Shown here one piece after another: positions 10,117 through 17,618 of a stretch of DNA of 64,000 nucleotides (the stretch's first letter is position 1; every line of letters begins with the position of its first letter). The stretch spans positions 1 through 64,000 of the forward strand of contig CALVBW010000018.1 in NCBI GenBank assembly GCA_944325945.1, in the 5' to 3' direction. The translations under genes and the position numbers were made by a program. Under the pieces are notes generated by a model, which saw nothing but the letters and a program-made list of their open reading frames with translations, ran no database searches and had not been told where the DNA came from. Origin of the DNA: Candidatus Gastranaerophilales bacterium. Its GTDB lineage: Bacteria; Cyanobacteriota; Vampirovibrionia; Gastranaerophilales; Gastranaerophilaceae.

Positions 10117-10315
10117 TATTCAAATCAATCCCCAGCGCCTTACAAATCCGGATGACAATAACAATAGTCGGATTTGCTTTGCGGTTTTCTATCATATTAA
10201 GGTATTTTGTCGAAATATCAACCATTTCCGCCAGCTTTTCCTGAGAAATCCTGCGCTGTAAACGTGCCATACGTATATTATCGGAGACTTTATCCAGAAT
10301 AACCTTATCATTCAT
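10100..10315 (-). CDS. Small XRE-family DNA-binding regulator
   Basis: A 71-residue protein that is almost entirely one Cro/C1-type helix-turn-helix: helices around RISQEKLAEMVDIS and KYLNMIENRKANPT (residues about 22-50). It should bind DNA as a dimer; no ligand or dimer domain is added. Its 3' end overlaps the Fe-S protein gene by 17 bases, tail to tail. Upstream, TAAAAT lies exactly six bases before the ATG and there is no Shine-Dalgarno, so the mRNA may be leaderless. Its target is unknown; the divergently read prepilin gene promoter, about 130 bases away, is a candidate. Confidence 0.85.
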   Translation of the reverse strand: MNDKVILDKVSDNIRMARLQRRISQEKLAEMVDISTKYLNMIENRKANPTIVIVIRICKALGIDLNTIYPQ

Positions 10316-10321
10316 AGGTTA

Positions 10322-10327
10322 ATTTTA
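10322..10327 (-). promoter_or_regulatory. -10 box of the XRE gene, probable leaderless start
   Basis: TAAAAT on the minus strand ends six bases before the ATG at 10315, with no ribosome binding site between. A transcript would start at or next to the A of the start codon. Confidence 0.4.
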
Positions 10328-10427
10328 CACAGATTGACAAAATAAATATATCTATTATAATTCATGTTATAGAATTATATTTTAATAATAAGAATAATAT
10401 TTCAATATTAAAGAATTATAATACACG

Positions 10428-10456
10428 TTGTGTTTCTTACTAAAATGATTTATAAT
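10428..10456 (+). promoter_or_regulatory. Promoter of the prepilin gene
   Basis: TTGTGT at 10428-10433 and TATAAT at 10451-10456 are separated by 17 bases, a good sigma-70 type match. The leader then carries a strong TTGGAGG site before the ATG at 10489. The sequence around 10365-10420 repeats AGAATTATA, which could be a binding site for a regulator. Confidence 0.6.
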
Positions 10457-10488
10457 TCTAATTTATAAAACTTTAGATTGGAGGATTA

Positions 10489-11172
10489 ATGAAAAAGAGA
10501 GGTTTTACTTTAGCCGAGGTTTTAATTACGCTTGGAATTATAGGTGTTGTTGCAGCCATGACTATTCCAACATTAATTGCAAACTATCAAAAAAAGCAAG
10601 CTCTCTCCAAGATAAAACAATCATATTCATTGCTTGCGCAGGCTGTTAAATTGTCGGAAGCATTCAATGGAGATACAAATTATTGGAATTATAACCAAAC
10701 AAATTACAACTTATTCGAGCAGTATATTACGCCTTATTTAAAAAAATCAAAAAAATTAACAAAAGATGATGCCGATATTAAATATTATAAACCTGATGGG
10801 ACAGAAGAACTTTACTTTACCGCACTTTATGATAATGCTGAAATAATCAGACTGGCAAATGGTACTGATATATTTCTACCGAATACACCGGATATAAGAG
10901 GTGGAATGTTTTGTTTTGATATAAATGGTTATAATCAAAAGCCTAATACATTTGGTAAAGATTTTTTTGTTGTAACAATAAAAAAAGGTTATGGTTTATT
11001 ACCTTACGGGCTCCATGAAAGCTCCGATTATGATATCTACGATGATTATGACAGAGATATAATAACCGAAGGCACAAGATACGGCTGCAATACTACAGGA
11101 GGAAACGGCGCATTTTGTATGGCTTTATTAATTTATGACGGATGGGAATTTAAAGAAGATTACCCTTATTAA
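10489..11172 (+). CDS. Type IV pilin-like prepilin (type II pseudopilin family)
   Basis: Exported fibre subunit with the N-terminal methylation/cleavage signal KKRG|FTLAE: cleavage after G5, F6 as first mature residue and E10 as the mature glutamate 5. The hydrophobic helix runs to about residue 31 and includes the lineage-typical VLITLGIIGVVAAMTIP. The C-terminal globular part has the block FDING (143-147), PN (152-153), GKDFF (156-160) and LPYG (171-174). A strong GGAGG site precedes the ATG. It is monocistronic between a promoter and the repeat/terminator at 11218-11320. A second relative is at 60599 and a degenerate one at 51072. Confidence 0.9.
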   Translation: MKKRGFTLAEVLITLGIIGVVAAMTIPTLIANYQKKQALSKIKQSYSLLAQAVKLSEAFNGDTNYWNYNQTNYNLFEQYITPYLKKSKKLTKDDADIKYYKPDGTEELYFTALYDNAEIIRLANGTDIFLPNTPDIRGGMFCFDINGYNQKPNTFGKDFFVVTIKKGYGLLPYGLHESSDYDIYDDYDRDIITEGTRYGCNTTGGNGAFCMALLIYDGWEFKEDYPY

Positions 11173-11217
11173 ACCTTCTTGCTTGTAGGTTGAGCATACT
11201 TGCTAAACAATGATCCG

Positions 11218-11320
11218 TCATACCGGACTTGTTCCGGTATCTCCTGAAAGCTCCCTCTCCCGAGAGGGTGGAATTTCTTAACAAACTTGTGAGTTTAGAA
11301 ATTCGGGTGAGGGTTTTTCG
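11218..11320. repeat. Composite palindromic intergenic repeat, probable two-way terminator
   Basis: Three nested palindromes fill the gap between the convergent prepilin and proC genes: ATACCGGA/TCCGGTAT (11220-11240); CCCTCTC/GAGAGGG (11253-11268); and GAATTTCTTAAC/GTTTAGAAATTC (11271-11304, one mismatch), with an outer CCCTCTCCC pairing to GGGTGAGGG. The first unit matches the family inserted in the Fe-S protein gene at 9303. It can form strong RNA hairpins in both directions. Confidence 0.75.
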
Positions 11321-11334
11321 GTAATACGTAAAAC

Positions 11335-12141
11335 TTACGCGCCTAATTCGTGGGCTTTTTTGGCGGTTTCATCTATTACGTCGTAGAATAATTTATCCGA
11401 ATTTTCGTTATTCATTACGCTTATGCCGACAAATGTACAGCCGCCTTTGGTTGCTACATTATCAATCAAATTCTGCACTGTTAATTCGCCTTTATTGAAT
11501 ACCATTTTAGCAGAGCCTAAGGCTGTTTGGGTTGCAAGAAGCAAAGATTTTTCGTAATCCAAGCCTAATTTTTCTCCCGCACGCGCCATATCTTCTATAA
11601 CTTTATAGAAAAATGCAGGGCCAGAGCCTGAAATAGCTGTCACAATATCAATTTGTTTTTCGTCAACTTCAATACATTTTCCGATATTTGAAAGTAATTT
11701 CATAACAAATGCAGCGTCCTCATCACGCGCAAATTCGCCTTTGCAAATTCCGCTCATACCTTCCAGAACTAAAGCCGGAGTATTTGGCATTACGCGGATT
11801 ACACGCTTTTGACCTATAATTTTTTCGATTTTGGATGTGCTTACCCCCGCAGCAATTGATACAACCAGTTTTTCAGGCGTAATCTCTCTTTTTATTTCTT
11901 CCAAAATCGTCGGAACATAATTAGGTTTTACAGCGAGAAAAATTACGTCGCTATCCATTACAAGCATTCTGTTATCGGTCAAAACAGGAACTCCGAGCCT
12001 CTCTTGAGCGAGTTCCGCAATCTCGCAGTTTATTTCGGATCCTTTAATTTCGTATTTTTCGCCGCAGCATGAGGAGGTAATCCCTTTGATAATAGCGCTT
12101 GCCATTTTTCCGCATCCGATAAAACCTATTTTTTTGTTCAT
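11335..12141 (-). CDS. proC: Pyrroline-5-carboxylate reductase
   Basis: NAD(P)H-dependent last step of proline synthesis in the cytosol. The Rossmann start KIGFIGCGKMASAI (4-17), the AVKP turn and the C-terminal substrate motif ISGSGPAFFY are all present, and 268 residues is the normal length. A GGAGAGG site precedes the ATG. It is transcribed alone, convergent with the prepilin gene and divergent from rpmH-rnpA. Confidence 0.95.
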   Translation of the reverse strand: MNKKIGFIGCGKMASAIIKGITSSCCGEKYEIKGSEINCEIAELAQERLGVPVLTDNRMLVMDSDVIFLAVKPNYVPTILEEIKREITPEKLVVSIAAGVSTSKIEKIIGQKRVIRVMPNTPALVLEGMSGICKGEFARDEDAAFVMKLLSNIGKCIEVDEKQIDIVTAISGSGPAFFYKVIEDMARAGEKLGLDYEKSLLLATQTALGSAKMVFNKGELTVQNLIDNVATKGGCTFVGISVMNNENSDKLFYDVIDETAKKAHELGA

Positions 12142-12237
12142 ATTATTTAACCTCTCCTTTGTTTTTTGTTGACTAATAATTTTTTTTCATCTAACATAAA
12201 AATCATACGACAAATATAAATAAAAAGGAATTAAAAA

Positions 12238-12390
12238 ATGAGACGTACACTAGAAGGAACGAAAGTAAAAAGACAGCACGTAAGCGGTTTCAGAGCAAGA
12301 ATGGCAACCCCGGGCGGCAGAGAAGTTTTGAACAGACGCCGCGCTAAAGGTCGTCACAAATTGGCTATCACTGCTAAAGAACGTGCTTAA
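12238..12390 (+). CDS. rpmH: Ribosomal protein bL34
   Basis: A 50-residue, very basic protein of the large ribosomal subunit. The conserved L34 blocks are visible: [36 protein letters not shown] and a KEL-like tail (AITAKERA). An AAAAGGAA site precedes the ATG. It sits just before rnpA, the near-universal rpmH-rnpA order beside the replication origin in many bacteria. No dnaA or DnaA-box cluster is seen here. Confidence 0.95.
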   Translation: MRRTLEGTKVKRQHVSGFRARMATPGGREVLNRRRAKGRHKLAITAKERA

Positions 12391-12449
12391 TATTTTTAGC
12401 ATATTGTGCTTTTATATCAAAATTTATAATAACGAAAGGCGGATTTTTA

Positions 12450-12803
12450 ATGTTACCTAAACAATACAGATTAAAAAACAGATCCGCTTTTAAAGCTACA
12501 TACAGAGTTAAAAATTCCTTCCATAAGGGAGGAATAACTTTGTTTGCAGGGATTTTAAAAAAAGACGACAGCCCCACGAAAGTCGGTTTTGTCGTTAGCA
12601 AAAAGGTTCATAAGCGCGCAGTTAAGAGAAACCGGCTAAAAAGGCTTATGAGGGAAAGTTACAGGCTTTTATTAAAAGAAAATAATCTGGGGAACTCGCA
12701 AAAATATTTGTCGTTGATTTTTGTCGGAACGGATAAGGCTCTCGGCAAAAGTTTCAAAGAAATTGACGCAAGTATAAAAAAACTTATTCAAGGGGTTCAG
12801 TAA
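12450..12803 (+). CDS. rnpA: Ribonuclease P protein component
   Basis: Basic 117-residue protein that helps the RNase P RNA bind and cleave pre-tRNA 5' leaders. It shows the family RNR signature region (residues 47-70, VSKKVHKRAVKRNRLKRLMRE-like) and the N-terminal PKQYRLKNRSAFKATYR start. An AAAGGCGG site lies before the ATG. The stop codon overlaps the next gene's start by one base (TAATG), so the next gene is translationally coupled. Confidence 0.93.
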   Translation: MLPKQYRLKNRSAFKATYRVKNSFHKGGITLFAGILKKDDSPTKVGFVVSKKVHKRAVKRNRLKRLMRESYRLLLKENNLGNSQKYLSLIFVGTDKALGKSFKEIDASIKKLIQGVQ

Positions 12804-13327
12804 TGCTCGACGGAAATTTTACGCAAAACGTGTTGACTTTTCCGACTGTTCGACCTTATATTCCGCATCCGCAGGAAACTTCCGGTGTGGGTGACGGCTC
12901 ACAGGCGATTTACAGATATTCGCTAAAAGATTCGGATTATCCGATTTTGAGTATTGTTGATAAAATTACCGATCCCGACGGTAACACAATTCCCTCAGGA
13001 CATTATGAACTTGCGCTTTCTGATGAATGGGATTTTTTAATCCTTATGCAGACTAAAAATCCAGTTGCAATTATACCTGTTTTTAAAGTTGAAGAAGATA
13101 AAGAAGCCTACAGCAGGGAATTTGATGAAGATTACCAAAAAATAAAGAAAAAACGTGAAGAAGAACGTGAAAAAACTAATAAAGACCGCGCTGAAGTCGG
13201 GATGCCGCCTGACGAAGAAAAAATTCATATGAGGGCTTCTATAGAATATATAAAAGATGGAAATTATTACCTGATAAAATACGAACGCGGCACAATCCGC
13301 GCCTGGGGTGCTATTAAAAGTCTGTAA
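12803..13327 (+). CDS. Unknown protein coupled to rnpA
   Basis: I do not recognise this 174-residue protein. It has no signal peptide or membrane helix. The N-terminal half (1-95) looks beta-rich with aromatic and proline residues. A highly charged helical stretch, probably coiled coil, covers about 105-140 (KKKREEEREKTNKDRAE), and a short beta-rich tail ends GTIRAWGAIKSL. It starts with the TAATG overlap of rnpA, in the place where yidD and yidC usually sit, so it is expressed with RNase P protein. Cytosolic; function unknown. Confidence 0.75.
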   Translation: MLDGNFTQNVLTFPTVRPYIPHPQETSGVGDGSQAIYRYSLKDSDYPILSIVDKITDPDGNTIPSGHYELALSDEWDFLILMQTKNPVAIIPVFKVEEDKEAYSREFDEDYQKIKKKREEEREKTNKDRAEVGMPPDEEKIHMRASIEYIKDGNYYLIKYERGTIRAWGAIKSL

Positions 13328-13411
13328 TTTTAAATTGTTTAATAAAACGAATTTGTCAGGCACTTGATTTTTAATTTTTAGCATTTAATAATGAATTGTA
13401 AGAGAATTTAA

Positions 13412-13488
<77 letters not shown>

Positions 13489-13492
13489 TTTC

Positions 13493-13530
13493 ACCGGAAG
13501 TGTCAAATTCGTCACTTCCGGTTTTATTTT
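13493..13530 (+). terminator. Terminator after initiator tRNA
   Basis: A perfect ten-base stem (ACCGGAAGTG at 13493-13502 with CACTTCCGGT at 13513-13522) is followed by a T-rich tail. Confidence 0.85.
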
Positions 13531-13726
13531 AATTGATTTTACCAATTATTAATATGTATTCTGTCTTCAACATTTATCACTTTTGTAAATGCGGTTTAAT
13601 TTTTCTTGATTGTAGCTCAGTGTTGTATAACGAGGTGTTATATGCCTATAAGGCATTTTTATAAATGCAATATAAGTATTTGCTATTTTTGCAAAATAGT
13701 AAATAATAGTTAATAGAGGTCTTTGT
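13531..13726 (+). promoter_or_regulatory. Hairpin-rich leader before a two-gene unit
   Basis: No gene here. Several palindromes follow one another: TATAAC...GTTATA near 13628-13643, ATGCC...GGCAT near 13642-13656, and CTATTTT...AAAATAG near 13682-13699. They lie just before the 74-residue ORF and could be regulator sites or an RNA leader. I recognise no known riboswitch. Confidence 0.35.
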
Positions 13727-13951
13727 ATGGATTTAAACAATGATAAGGATATTTTGCAGAATTTAAAAGATGCGGCTTGTTCTGAAGAATTGATAAAAGA
13801 ATTTTTTAGTCTGAAAACATCCGGTAATGATAAATTGATTATGCAATTACTTTATCAGCATAAGACAAGACTTTTAAAAAATCTGCATTATTATCAGAAG
13901 AAAATTGACTGTCTTGATTATTTGATATTTCAACTAAATCAAACAAAATAA
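13727..13951 (+). CDS. Small helical conserved-type protein
   Basis: A 74-residue, all-helical, cytosolic protein with the pattern DILQNLKDAACSEELIKEF and a C-terminal YYQKKIDCLDYLIFQL block. From memory, very similar small ORFs lie next to MerR-regulated oxidoreductase and hydrolase genes in Clostridia; this is recall, not a search. TAGAGG precedes the ATG at a suitable distance. Only 9 bases separate it from the hydrolase gene, so the two form an operon. A role as a small partner or regulator is a guess. Confidence 0.7.
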   Translation: MDLNNDKDILQNLKDAACSEELIKEFFSLKTSGNDKLIMQLLYQHKTRLLKNLHYYQKKIDCLDYLIFQLNQTK

Positions 13952-13960
13952 GGAGAAAAA

Positions 13961-14980
13961 ATGTTTAAAAAATTATTTATTGCGTTCGTAACATTTGTAT
14001 TAGTAATAGGAGGTACTATGAGTATTGCAAAAGAGTGGGACAAAACTTTCCCGAAAAGTGACAAAGTCGATGTAAAAAAAGTACATTTTAAAAATAGATA
14101 CGGTATTGAATTGACAGGTGATTTATACACCCCTAAAGACAAGTCTGATGAGAAAATGGCTGCTATCGCTGTTGCGGGTCCTTTTGGTGCGGTTAAAGAA
14201 CAAGCATCCGGTTTATACGCACAAAAAATGGCGGAACGCGGCTTTATAACTTTAGCATTTGACCCTTCATATACAGGAGAAAGTTCCGGAGAACCAAGGA
14301 ATGTTTCATCTCCTGAAATTAATACTGAAGATTTTAGTGCTGCTGTCGATTTTTTAGTTAATCAACCTGATGTGGATCCAGAAAAAATAGGCATAATCGG
14401 AATTTGCGGATTCGGAGGCTTCGGGTTGAATGCTGCAGCAATTGATACAAGGATTAAAGCGACTGTCCCTGTTACTATGTATGATATGACACGGGTTACC
14501 GCAAAAGGTTATTTTGATGAAATGGATGAGGATGCACGTTATCAATTAAAAGAAACTCTTAATAAACAAAGAACCGAAGATTTTAAAAACGGTACATTCG
14601 CAAAAGCATCAGGATTACCCGATAAACTTACAGGCAATGAACCTCAATTCGTTAAAGATTATTATGGATATTATAAAACGCAGCGAGGATTTCACAAACG
14701 TTCAATTAACTCTAACGGCAACTGGAATACAACAGCTTCTTTATCATTAATTAATATGCCTATTCTGGTATATAGTGACGAAATTAGGAGTGCTGTATTA
14801 ATTATTCACGGTGAAAAAGCGCACAGCAGATATTTTTCTGAAGCTGCATTTAAAAAGTTAAAAGGCGACAATAAGGAACTTTTTATTGTTGAAGGTGCTA
14901 ATCACGTAGATTTGTATGACAATCTTGAAAAAATTCCGTTTGACAAGATTGAAACCTTCTTCAGAACTTATTTAAAATAG
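13961..14980 (+). CDS. Alpha/beta hydrolase, dienelactone-hydrolase-like, exported
   Basis: Predicted esterase/lipase-fold enzyme, 339 residues. An N-terminal hydrophobic segment (about 5-22) suggests a signal peptide or anchor. The nucleophile elbow region GIICGFGG-like (IGICGFGG, 146-153) points to C149 as nucleophile, as in dienelactone hydrolases, rather than serine. H315 in VEGANH is the probable catalytic histidine, and the acid is likely near the HGEKAHSRY segment. AAGGAG precedes the ATG. It is the second gene after the small helical protein and ends at a clear terminator. Substrate unknown. Confidence 0.8.
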   Translation: MFKKLFIAFVTFVLVIGGTMSIAKEWDKTFPKSDKVDVKKVHFKNRYGIELTGDLYTPKDKSDEKMAAIAVAGPFGAVKEQASGLYAQKMAERGFITLAFDPSYTGESSGEPRNVSSPEINTEDFSAAVDFLVNQPDVDPEKIGIIGICGFGGFGLNAAAIDTRIKATVPVTMYDMTRVTAKGYFDEMDEDARYQLKETLNKQRTEDFKNGTFAKASGLPDKLTGNEPQFVKDYYGYYKTQRGFHKRSINSNGNWNTTASLSLINMPILVYSDEIRSAVLIIHGEKAHSRYFSEAAFKKLKGDNKELFIVEGANHVDLYDNLEKIPFDKIETFFRTYLK

Positions 14981-15000
14981 AATAAATTTAATTTTTTATA

Positions 15001-15029
15001 AAGAGCTGAATTGTGTGCAGCTCTTTTTT
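15001..15029 (+). terminator. Terminator after hydrolase gene
   Basis: The stem AAGAGCTG (15001-15008) pairs with CAGCTCTT (15018-15025), followed by a T run. It lies immediately before the next promoter. Confidence 0.85.
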
Positions 15030-15041
15030 GTTGTTATTTTA

Positions 15042-15050
15042 TGTTATAAT
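15042..15050 (+). promoter_or_regulatory. Extended -10 of the secreted VWA gene
   Basis: TG at 15042 and TATAAT at 15045-15050 end nine bases before the ATG at 15060, and no ribosome binding site fits between. The transcript would have almost no leader. Confidence 0.5.
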
Positions 15051-15059
15051 AAAATCAAT

Positions 15060-15965
15060 ATGAAAAAGATTTTAATAACTTTATTAATATTGTCGTTTTT
15101 TTCTGCAGGTAGTTTTGCCGCTGTAAAATATAAAGTTAATACAGGCGGCAAAGTTATATCTCCTCAGGGATCTGTCCAGACAAATTCCAGTATGGTTACC
15201 AGGAAAAATCTTTATAATAATTATTACGCGCCAAATTATGTCTCTCAAAAACAGGCTATTGCCCAACCTGTAAGTACAATTGATATTGTTATGGATTATT
15301 CGGGCAGTATGGCGTATTGGATTGAGGCAGCTAAAAATTCAATGACTTCGATTGTCTCTCAACTACCGGCATCTACAAAAGTCGGATTTAGAGTATTCGG
15401 GCATGATAGCGGTAATAATCCGTATTCGCCTATCGTGAATATGGTTAAATCAATCAAAAAAAATAAAAACGGTAAATATGAAGTCGCAACAAAAACTTCT
15501 TCTTATCTCGGTAATATATCCGGAACCTGTTCTGCTACCTCAAGAATTGTTCCTGTAATGCCTTATGATGCATATCAATTAATTGCCGGTATGAATTCTG
15601 TTTCAATTGGCGGTTCTACTCCTTTAACTCTCGGGCTTGAACAGGCTGTAACCTTTGACTTTGCAGGTTTACCAACAAGTTATCCTAAAAAAATAATTCT
15701 TATTACCGACGGCGGTGAAAATTGCGGAGGAGACCCGTGTGCATTTGCCCGTGCGCTTGTTGCTAAAAGAAAAGATATTATTATTGATGTTGTTCTTGTG
15801 TCAGCTGATTCTAATGCTCTCAAATGCCTTGCCGATTATACAAAGGGAACGTTTTATAATACGGATGATATCTCAAGTTTCGTTAATATTTTGCAGGAAT
15901 CAATGCAGAATGCTCCCGCAACTTACTCTCAGCCTTCTCAAAAATATGAATTTATCGGCAACTGA
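15060..15965 (+). CDS. Secreted von Willebrand factor A domain protein
   Basis: A 301-residue exported protein. The signal peptide covers about 1-20 (ILITLLILSFFSAGSFA). The VWA domain runs from about 73 to 285 with a complete metal site: D79-x-S81-x-S83 (DYSGSM), the threonine in GGSTPLTLG, and the aspartate of ITDGGENCGG. Such domains bind partner proteins through Mg2+. I chose the ATG at 15060; the upstream GTG at 15015 would lie inside the terminator stem. It ends one base before the end of the convergent six-gene operon, which has its own VWA protein, so a shared envelope role is likely but unproven. Confidence 0.85.
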   Translation: MKKILITLLILSFFSAGSFAAVKYKVNTGGKVISPQGSVQTNSSMVTRKNLYNNYYAPNYVSQKQAIAQPVSTIDIVMDYSGSMAYWIEAAKNSMTSIVSQLPASTKVGFRVFGHDSGNNPYSPIVNMVKSIKKNKNGKYEVATKTSSYLGNISGTCSATSRIVPVMPYDAYQLIAGMNSVSIGGSTPLTLGLEQAVTFDFAGLPTSYPKKIILITDGGENCGGDPCAFARALVAKRKDIIIDVVLVSADSNALKCLADYTKGTFYNTDDISSFVNILQESMQNAPATYSQPSQKYEFIGN

Positions 15966-15966
15966 T

Positions 15967-16857
15967 TTAGTTTAATGTAACTTCAAAATTACCGCCGTAC
16001 ATCTTTACGCTAAACGTTAATATTTCGTTTTTGTAGCCCTTTGGCGGAGCCTGAAATGTTGGATTTTGCATCATTGCATTATATACAACATCATTCAGAC
16101 TGTTATTATTGGATTGTACGGAAAATTTTCTGTCAATAAGGTTTCCCTGGTCATCAATTCTAAATGTTATTGAACAGTTTCCGTCGCCTATTACGCTTGC
16201 AAAATCTATATATGCGGCAATTCTGTTGCGAAGAGAAGTTTTATATATAATGAATTCACGGCGAAGAGCTGCTTCATCAAACGGTGTTTTTTTAATGACA
16301 GGTTCTGTTTTTGGTGTGGATGTTAATCTATTTATAATGGCAGCTTTCTCTTCTTCTGTCATTGTATAGTTTTGAGTCTGTTGTGTTTTCTGCGCAGCAG
16401 GGTTTGTCTGTTTTGGCTGCTGTACCGGAGATGTGTTTACAACGGGCTTTACAACTTTCGGCGCTGATTTAAATATTGATTTGAATATTGATTTTTCAGT
16501 TTTTTCAACAGGTGCTGGTACTTGGGTATTATTTTCAGTCCATAATTCATCAATTGAAGGAATTTCTATTTTTTCTTGTTTTTGGATTGTTTGAGGCTTT
16601 GTTTGGTTGGCATTATCAGTATTTCTGCCGATAAAAATTAATGACAGAACAGATAAAACAATACACAATGAAAATATAAACCAGGATAAAATTTCACCTT
16701 TTATATTTTTGTGATTATATGTTAGGTTTGGCGAAGTTTGTGTTTTTGAGAGAACCGTTTTTTCAGGTAAAGTAAATTCATCAAAGATATTATTGCCGCA
16801 GTCGCAATAGTCCGGTTTTAGTTCATATTTTTTTCCGCAATCCGTGCATTTATACAT
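15967..16857 (-). CDS. Zinc-ribbon, single-pass membrane protein with TonB-C-like domain
   Basis: Last gene of the operon. Residues 1-25 form a cytoplasmic zinc ribbon (C4, C7, C18, C20). A membrane helix follows at about 55-75. Residues 80-200 are a low-complexity Pro/Gln/Thr/Lys linker, and the C-terminal 85 residues look like a TonB/TolA C-terminal fold (RNRIAAYIDFASVIGDGNC... with a final beta hairpin). In this topology the linker would span the periplasm. TonB-type proteins carry force or contact from inner to outer membrane, but no ExbB/ExbD partner is in the window. It follows the 251-residue paralogue by 3 bases. Confidence 0.75.
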   Translation of the reverse strand: MYKCTDCGKKYELKPDYCDCGNNIFDEFTLPEKTVLSKTQTSPNLTYNHKNIKGEILSWFIFSLCIVLSVLSLIFIGRNTDNANQTKPQTIQKQEKIEIPSIDELWTENNTQVPAPVEKTEKSIFKSIFKSAPKVVKPVVNTSPVQQPKQTNPAAQKTQQTQNYTMTEEEKAAIINRLTSTPKTEPVIKKTPFDEAALRREFIIYKTSLRNRIAAYIDFASVIGDGNCSITFRIDDQGNLIDRKFSVQSNNNSLNDVVYNAMMQNPTFQAPPKGYKNEILTFSVKMYGGNFEVTLN

Positions 16858-16860
16858 TTA

Positions 16861-17616
16861 TTAGTTCCTGTTTAAGATTTTTTCTGTGTCACTAAAGTCA
16901 TCGGGTGTACTGTATTTGGTAGTTTTTGAAATTTTCCAGCCGCCTTCTACAAGCGTCTCAAAACGGTTTGAACCTTGCGGAAATTTCAAAATATCATGCC
17001 CCTGATAACTTCTTATAACCGGTGCAATATATTGAATTGCATACGGAGTATAAGCAGGTGACAATGACCATGTTTGTACATTACTTATTTTACCATATTT
17101 GTCAACATTAAATGAAAATTTAAAAATCGTACCTTCCGGCATAATGGGAAGTCTTACATCATTCATAATTTGATTTTGTAAGTTGGAGCGCCATTCATTC
17201 CATAGAATTACCTCACGTTGGGCTTTTTCTTCTTCTGTTACTGTTTTGGAAGCCGGTTGCAGTTCTTGTGTATCTTTTTGGGTTTGAGTAACCGTTGAGG
17301 TGGTTGTTTCCTGTTTGATTAAACTTAAAAGAGGATTTTGTTTATTTGTAGAAATAGTGGTAGCTGTTTTTTGTTCCGTTGTTTCGGGTGTTTTTTGTGT
17401 ATAAGTTTCAATTTTTTGGACTTTTTTGATTGTATTGGGTTGATTAACCTGTGTAGGAATATTTTTTACTGGTTTAACGTCAGGTTTTTCTATGACTATT
17501 TCATAATCGGAATTATATAGCATTAATGGTTTGTGCATTTGGGGTTGGAAAATTCCAATGCACAATGTAATCAATGCAATTATTCCTGTTATTATAAAAA
17601 ATAATATTCTATACAA
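16861..17616 (-). CDS. Single-pass membrane protein with TonB/TolA-like C-terminal region
   Basis: A 251-residue protein with an N-terminal membrane helix (about 4-23), a Thr/Gln/Lys-rich linker (about 45-140), and a C-terminal region (about 145-230) that resembles TolA/TonB C-terminal modules: IMNDVRLPIMPEGTIFKFSFNVDKYGKI-type strand-turn-strand pattern. The N-terminus shares LC-x2-IF-x-P-x-MHKP with the 69-residue protein at the head of the operon. It starts 2 bases after the polytopic membrane gene. An unassigned periplasm-spanning link is the most likely role. Confidence 0.7.
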   Translation of the reverse strand: MYRILFFIITGIIALITLCIGIFQPQMHKPLMLYNSDYEIVIEKPDVKPVKNIPTQVNQPNTIKKVQKIETYTQKTPETTEQKTATTISTNKQNPLLSLIKQETTTSTVTQTQKDTQELQPASKTVTEEEKAQREVILWNEWRSNLQNQIMNDVRLPIMPEGTIFKFSFNVDKYGKISNVQTWSLSPAYTPYAIQYIAPVIRSYQGHDILKFPQGSNRFETLVEGGWKISKTTKYSTPDDFSDTEKILNRN

Positions 17617-17618
17617 AA

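Noticed and set aside
12181-12240. Replication origin next to rpmH
   Set aside because: No DnaA-box cluster, dnaA or dnaN is visible; gene order alone is not enough.
13531-13726. Known riboswitch class in the hairpin-rich leader
   Set aside because: No conserved core of a riboswitch I know could be matched.
15015-15059. Longer start (GTG 15015) for the secreted VWA protein
   Set aside because: It would begin inside the terminator stem and precede a perfect signal peptide start at 15060.
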